From assembly GCA_035249175.1 (NCBI GenBank), contig DATFGT010000116.1, forward strand, positions 1 through 64,000: a stretch of DNA of 64,000 nucleotides, in the 5' to 3' direction. The notes under the pieces are model-generated. The model saw only the letters and a list, made by a program, of their open reading frames with translations. It searched no databases and was not told the origin of the DNA. Numbering within the stretch: the stretch's first letter is position 1; every line of letters begins with the position of its first letter. The position numbers and the translations under genes were made by a program. This document shows, in pieces, positions 60,743 to 64,000 of the stretch. This DNA is from 66-474 sp035249175. GTDB taxonomy: Bacteria; Pseudomonadota; Gammaproteobacteria; Xanthomonadales; Rhodanobacteraceae.

Positions 60743-61185
60743 TGCGGGTTCCCTTCGGCGTCGTTGCGCGGTGGCACTGGCGGGGTGTGCTGTGCGTCGC
60801 CGCCGAGCAACAGGATACCAGCGACGATGATCGCCGACCCCAGGATTTTTTCCCACCCCATCGGGTCGTCGAAGACTGCCCATGATGCGATCATGATTGA
60901 GACGAACGCGATCGCGCTGGTCGGAAAGGCGGCGGATAGCGTGGATTTCTCCAGGATGCTCATCCACACCGCGAACTGGCCGAGGTAACAGGCCAGCGCC
61001 AGCCACAACCATGGTGTGGACAATGCCGCATGGATCGACGGCCCACTCAGTTCGAACGTGCCGACCTTGGCGCCCGCCATTTTCAAGGCCACCTGGCCCA
61101 GCGTTTCGATGGCAAGCAACGCCGCCCATGCGATGACCAGCGGCATCAGCCGGCGCCCTCGTGATGATGGCGTCGCCGGATTCAT
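60739..61185 (-). CDS. Four-helix EamA/SMR-like membrane protein, copy 1
   Basis: 148 residues with four membrane helices: LVIAWAALLAIETLGQVALK, WLWLALACYLGQFAVWMSIL, SAAFPTSAIAFVSIMIASWA, and ILGSAIIVAGILLLGG. A half-size EamA/SMR protein like this works as a dimer, as in ArnE/ArnF, the flippase for undecaprenyl-phosphate-aminoarabinose. A second half-size protein (63196-63570) lies in the same operon, suggesting a heterodimer. ATG 61185 overlaps the preceding acetyltransferase stop; the ACP start overlaps its own stop. Confidence 0.8.
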   Translation of the reverse strand: MNPATPSSRGRRLMPLVIAWAALLAIETLGQVALKMAGAKVGTFELSGPSIHAALSTPWLWLALACYLGQFAVWMSILEKSTLSAAFPTSAIAFVSIMIASWAVFDDPMGWEKILGSAIIVAGILLLGGDAQHTPPVPPRNDAEGNPQ

Positions 61186-62309
61186 GCCTGACCTTCCCAC
61201 GCGGGCGTTTCGTCATCAAAACGATCGAGCCGCGCCAGCTTTTCGAAACGTGCGAATACGCCGTCCACGAACCGGTTGCAATGGCGGTACCAAAGCGCGT
61301 TGGCGTGGAGCGTGCTGCCGAGGTGCACCTTCTCGCGATGCAGGCCCTGACCGCTTTCGTACACGCCGATCCCCTCGTCGATGCAATGCCGCACGTTCTC
61401 CAGCCAGCTCACATGGTAGAGGTTGTAGCGATCCATCGCCGTGTAGTCCATGCCGAGGAACTTGTCGAGCAGCCGCTCGGAATCATGCAGCACCAGATTG
61501 AAAGCCACCAATCGATGGCCTTCCATGTACGTCACGCAGTATGCGCGGCCGGGCATGTCGCGCAGCACGTTTTCGAAATACGCCGGCGTCAATTCCTCGA
61601 AAGAGAACTCGGCGTGTGCGAACGTTTCGCGATACAGGCGCTGCACGTCGTCGGCGATGCCGTCGAGATCGATGCGCCATTCAATCCGCAATGCTGCGCC
61701 GTCGCGAAGTTTGCGGCGCATATCCTTGCGGGTGGAGGTGCCGAGCGAATCCAGGTAACCATCGATGTCGTGCCAGCGGATATCGAGCATTGCGCCGGGT
61801 AGCCCGGGCAGGGCGCGCAGGCGGTGGCGCGGGCACACCTGTTGCCATAGGGTTTCTGCAAGCGGCGCATCCTTGACGGCAAGCATGCCGAGCCTCTGGT
61901 TCGCCGCGACGATTTCCATGTGCGCGAGGATCGCATCCAGCGACGCCGCACGTTGTTCCGCCGTCGCGTCTGAGGCAAATCCGACGCGGCAGCGTTCGGT
62001 CACGGGTGAGCCCAGCGACAGCATCGGGATGCGCAGCACGCGCGGAAAAATTTTTGCGAGCGTTCCGGCGGCACGGCGCACGCCGCCCTGCATGGTGGTA
62101 TCGAGGCGATAGTCGGTGATGAAAGCCGGCACCGTCGCCAGCAAATTGTTCCCCTCGCGCACCGCGAAGTACAGGTAGCGAAAGCCCGGCAAGCCCGCGT
62201 GCTCGACCGCACGCAAATAGGCGTGGTCTTCCAGGTCGTGCGGGAACAGGTAATTCCATTCGATCGGCGCGAATGCGTCGATGGAAGGATGCGCAGTAGT
62301 GGTGATCAT
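61182..62309 (-). CDS. BioF2/FemAB-like GNAT-fold acyltransferase
   Basis: 375 residues. The central region DSLGTSTRKDMRRKLRDGAA and the C-terminal half with YCVTYMEGHRLVAFNLVLHD and KFLGMDYTAMDRYNLYHVSW match the Acetyltransf_6 (BioF2-like) domain, related to FemAB peptidyltransferases. Such proteins move acyl or aminoacyl groups in cell-envelope or lipid biosynthesis. ATG 62309 overlaps the hydrolase stop by 4 bases. It may use the acyl-ACP made by the linked synthase; that is inference. Confidence 0.82.
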   Translation of the reverse strand: MITTTAHPSIDAFAPIEWNYLFPHDLEDHAYLRAVEHAGLPGFRYLYFAVREGNNLLATVPAFITDYRLDTTMQGGVRRAAGTLAKIFPRVLRIPMLSLGSPVTERCRVGFASDATAEQRAASLDAILAHMEIVAANQRLGMLAVKDAPLAETLWQQVCPRHRLRALPGLPGAMLDIRWHDIDGYLDSLGTSTRKDMRRKLRDGAALRIEWRIDLDGIADDVQRLYRETFAHAEFSFEELTPAYFENVLRDMPGRAYCVTYMEGHRLVAFNLVLHDSERLLDKFLGMDYTAMDRYNLYHVSWLENVRHCIDEGIGVYESGQGLHREKVHLGSTLHANALWYRHCNRFVDGVFARFEKLARLDRFDDETPAWEGQA

Positions 62310-63184
62310 GCCGCCGAGACGGTGGCCGTGGTGATGCGTGGCCGTGAGATGCGCAGTGGACTGTTGGCGAGGATGCGGGTGAAGAAATCCGCGGAGCGCC
62401 CGATCACCTTGTCGCGTTCGCCATCGACCGTGATCATGTGGTAGCTGTCGTTCAACAGCACGGTTTCGGTAGGTCCGGTGACGCGGCGTTCGATCAGCCG
62501 CGCGTTGCGGACGCTGGCGATATCGTCGTCCGCGGCGTGCATGATCAACGCCGGCGCGCGCACGTCCTGCAGGCGCGGGCGCACGTGCCACACCAGTTTG
62601 TGGAATTCCGCAAGCGACGGCCACGGGTTGCCGGGCAGGCCGGCGGCCGCGCTCTGGCCTTCCAGCATCGCGCCGGCGATGCGCAGACGCACGCGCTCGT
62701 CCTTGATGCCGTACGGAAAGCTCTCCATGAAACGGCGTTGCTTGAAGAACCCCATGCCACAGACCAGTGGCAGCATGAACGACAGGCGTGCCATGCGCGG
62801 GATGGTCCAGCCGTCGTAGAAGAACGTGCTGCCGTACAGGCCGAGACCGTCCACCCACTGCGGTTTTTCGATCGCGAGGTTCAGCGCCAGTACCGAGCCC
62901 ATGGACAGCCCGGCCACGAACAGGTGGTCGACTTCGCGGCGCAGTCGATCCGCACCTTCGACCACGCTGCGCGTCCAGTCGCGCCAACCCGTCTTCAGGA
63001 GATCCGCTTCGCTGCCGCAGTGTCCCGCAAGCTGCATGCCGTACACGGTGAAGCCGGCGCGGTTCAGGCCCTTGCCCACGAAACGCATTTCCGCCGGCGT
63101 GCCGGTGAGGCCGTGGATCAGCAGCACACCTGCGCGGCCGCCACGCAGCAGAAAATCCGCTTGCTTGATCATCGATTGGGTCAT
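62306..63184 (-). CDS. Alpha/beta hydrolase (carboxylesterase-like)
   Basis: 292 residues. The oxyanion region is GVLLIHGLTGTPAEMRFVGK, the nucleophile elbow FVAGLSMGSVLALNLAI (GLSMG serine), the acid is in LIMHAADDDIASVRNA and the histidine in LLNDSYHMITVD. It resembles Est30-type carboxylesterases, and GLSMG proteins also occur near exopolysaccharide and lipid-modification genes. It starts at ATG 63184, 12 bases after the EamA copy 2 stop, and is coupled to the acetyltransferase. Confidence 0.88.
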   Translation of the reverse strand: MTQSMIKQADFLLRGGRAGVLLIHGLTGTPAEMRFVGKGLNRAGFTVYGMQLAGHCGSEADLLKTGWRDWTRSVVEGADRLRREVDHLFVAGLSMGSVLALNLAIEKPQWVDGLGLYGSTFFYDGWTIPRMARLSFMLPLVCGMGFFKQRRFMESFPYGIKDERVRLRIAGAMLEGQSAAAGLPGNPWPSLAEFHKLVWHVRPRLQDVRAPALIMHAADDDIASVRNARLIERRVTGPTETVLLNDSYHMITVDGERDKVIGRSADFFTRILANSPLRISRPRITTATVSAA

Positions 63185-63195
63185 GATGGTTCGGC

Positions 63196-63570
63196 TCAGC
63201 CCAGGTTTTGTCCGGTCACCAATACCACGCCCACCACGATCGTCCCGATGCCGACCCAGCGGCGCAGCGAGATGCGTTCATTCAGGATGTGGCGACTGGC
63301 CAGCACCACGCCGACGTAGCCGAGCGCCGTGAACGGAAACGCGATGCTGAGTTGCGTGCGCGACAGCGCCGCAAACCACAGCACGAATTCCAATGCATAG
63401 ACCGCAACGCCCAGCGCGATCCACGGCGAGTGGAAGACCTTGTAGACGAGCGAGGGCCCGTCGGCCGCCACGGTCTCGTGGCCGACGCCGAGCTTGAAAC
63501 ACACCTGGCCGGTCACGTCGCACGCGACCGAGCCGAGCAGCAGCAAAAGGGTGACGAGGGTGGTGGTCAT
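63196..63570 (-). CDS. Four-helix EamA/SMR-like membrane protein, copy 2
   Basis: 124 residues, four membrane helices: LVTLLLLLGSVACDVTGQVC, ALGVAVYALEFVLWFAALSR, SIAFPFTALGYVGVVLASRH, and WVGIGTIVVGVVLVTGQNLG. It parallels copy 1 at equivalent positions (GQVALK versus GQVCFK; SAAFPTSAIAF versus SIAFPFTALGY). The two probably form an ArnE/ArnF-like heterodimer. ATG 63570 overlaps the arginase-like stop by 4 bases. Confidence 0.8.
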   Translation of the reverse strand: MTTTLVTLLLLLGSVACDVTGQVCFKLGVGHETVAADGPSLVYKVFHSPWIALGVAVYALEFVLWFAALSRTQLSIAFPFTALGYVGVVLASRHILNERISLRRWVGIGTIVVGVVLVTGQNLG

Positions 63571-64000
63571 GTCGTTGAAAGGGCCGCGCAGGCCTCGAAC
63601 AGCGTCCGCGCCAGCTCACGATCGGTGCGTATATTGTCGTCTATTCGTTGGCGGTCCGTCACGTCGCGCGCGGGTTGGTCCACCCGCGCCTCGATGCGTT
63701 TAAGCCAGTTCACGTGGCGCGGCGGCGAATATTCTCCACAGATGTCCACGCCCAAAATTCGTTTGTGCTGGCCGGTCGCACGCAGCACGGCCGCCAATGC
63801 GGCCAGCGGCATGCGGCCCTGGTCCCAATTGGTCAGTGCCTCGTGTTCGGGCAATACGTCCTTGTCGATCGTGATCCAGACCGCGTCGGTTGGAATCGCG
63901 TCGAGCACCGTGCGCGTAGCATCCTCCAGTTGCCTTTCGCCGAGGTTTCGCCAATGGATGCAACCCTCGCCCCATTCATGCCCTGGCCCGCAGGCAATCC
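63567..64000 (-). CDS. Arginase/agmatinase-like protein, C-terminal part (runs off the window)
   Basis: About 143 C-terminal residues are visible; the frame is open to the window end (…GHEWGEGCIHWRNLGERQLE). The segment VWITIDKDVLPEHEALTNWD with QGRM, then ILGVDICGEYSPP, resembles the metal-binding ITIDxDV and late GxDxxE regions of ureohydrolases (arginase, agmatinase, formiminoglutamase). One of the usual aspartates is replaced by Lys (IDKD). If active it would hydrolyse a guanidino compound, but the upstream metal ligands are outside the window. First visible gene of the minus-strand operon. Confidence 0.6.
   Translation of the reverse strand, partial: IACGPGHEWGEGCIHWRNLGERQLEDATRTVLDAIPTDAVWITIDKDVLPEHEALTNWDQGRMPLAALAAVLRATGQHKRILGVDICGEYSPPRHVNWLKRIEARVDQPARDVTDRQRIDDNIRTDRELARTLFEACAALSTT

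Noticed and set aside
1..64000. CRISPR array or rRNA operon
   Set aside because: No regularly spaced short repeats and no rRNA-like sequence were found on either strand.

Overview
The window is high-GC gammaproteobacterial chromosome. It most resembles the Xanthomonadales, probably a Rhodanobacteraceae-like genome. This rests on a TonB receptor of the Xanthomonas/Caulobacter type, GTG and TTG starts on many housekeeping genes, the rho/trxA/rhlB and ftsE/ftsX/rpoH neighbourhoods, and a FucP-like sugar porter set beside a SIS deaminase. No 16S gene or other decisive marker is present, so the taxonomic call is an inference.

Region 1 (1-22.6 kb) is a motility and chemotaxis block: fliC (5' part), a chemoreceptor, motAB, cheAWRB, a second chemoreceptor, cheYZ, fliDST, a FliK-type protein, an FlhB C-terminal-domain protein, flhBAE, fliA, and convergent flhDC. 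The layout is enterobacterial/betaproteobacterial (FlhDC master regulator, flhBAE, CheZ, no cheD) rather than the FleQ-type polar system. At least six sites match the FliA (sigma-28) consensus TAAA-N15-GCCGATAA closely. They precede fliC, MCP1, motA, cheB, fliD and an unannotated small secreted protein, so a coherent late-flagellar regulon can be read from the DNA.

Region 2 (22.6-25.4 kb) holds the flhD upstream region, tRNA-Met, a ClC chloride channel and tRNA-Arg(CCG).

Region 3 (25.3-38.36 kb) appears to be a genomic island inserted into a tRNA-Arg gene. The 5' half of a tRNA-Arg lies at 25277 and a 3' half with the matching acceptor stem lies 13 kb away at 38314-38357. An intact isoacceptor with a different acceptor stem sits just inside the left edge. 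The cargo is an IS3 remnant, a GntR/UTRA regulator, a large TonB receptor, a secreted clan-A glycoside hydrolase, a ROK sugar kinase, a SIS-family hexosamine-phosphate deaminase/isomerase, a FucP-like sugar porter, a secreted beta-propeller glycosidase-like protein and a sulfotransferase. Together they look like a glycan-to-hexosamine utilisation locus. A near-perfect 18-bp palindrome overlaps the predicted promoter of the receptor.

Region 4 (38.4-59.2 kb) is conserved housekeeping DNA: a LOG-family protein, cupin, rho, trxA, rhlB, ftsE, ftsX, a two-receiver response regulator, ung, rpoH (with a CIRCE-like HrcA operator in its leader), priA, DUF4286 and DUF3667 proteins, a MATE pump, sppA, pheA, cysK and a DUF1697 protein.

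Region 5 (59.2-64 kb) is a tightly overlapping minus-strand operon: an arginase-like protein (partial), two four-helix EamA/SMR-like proteins, an alpha/beta hydrolase, a BioF2/FemAB-like acetyltransferase, an acyl carrier protein and a beta-ketoacyl-ACP synthase. I do not recognise this as a characterised pathway. It is the best candidate here for an undescribed biosynthetic system.
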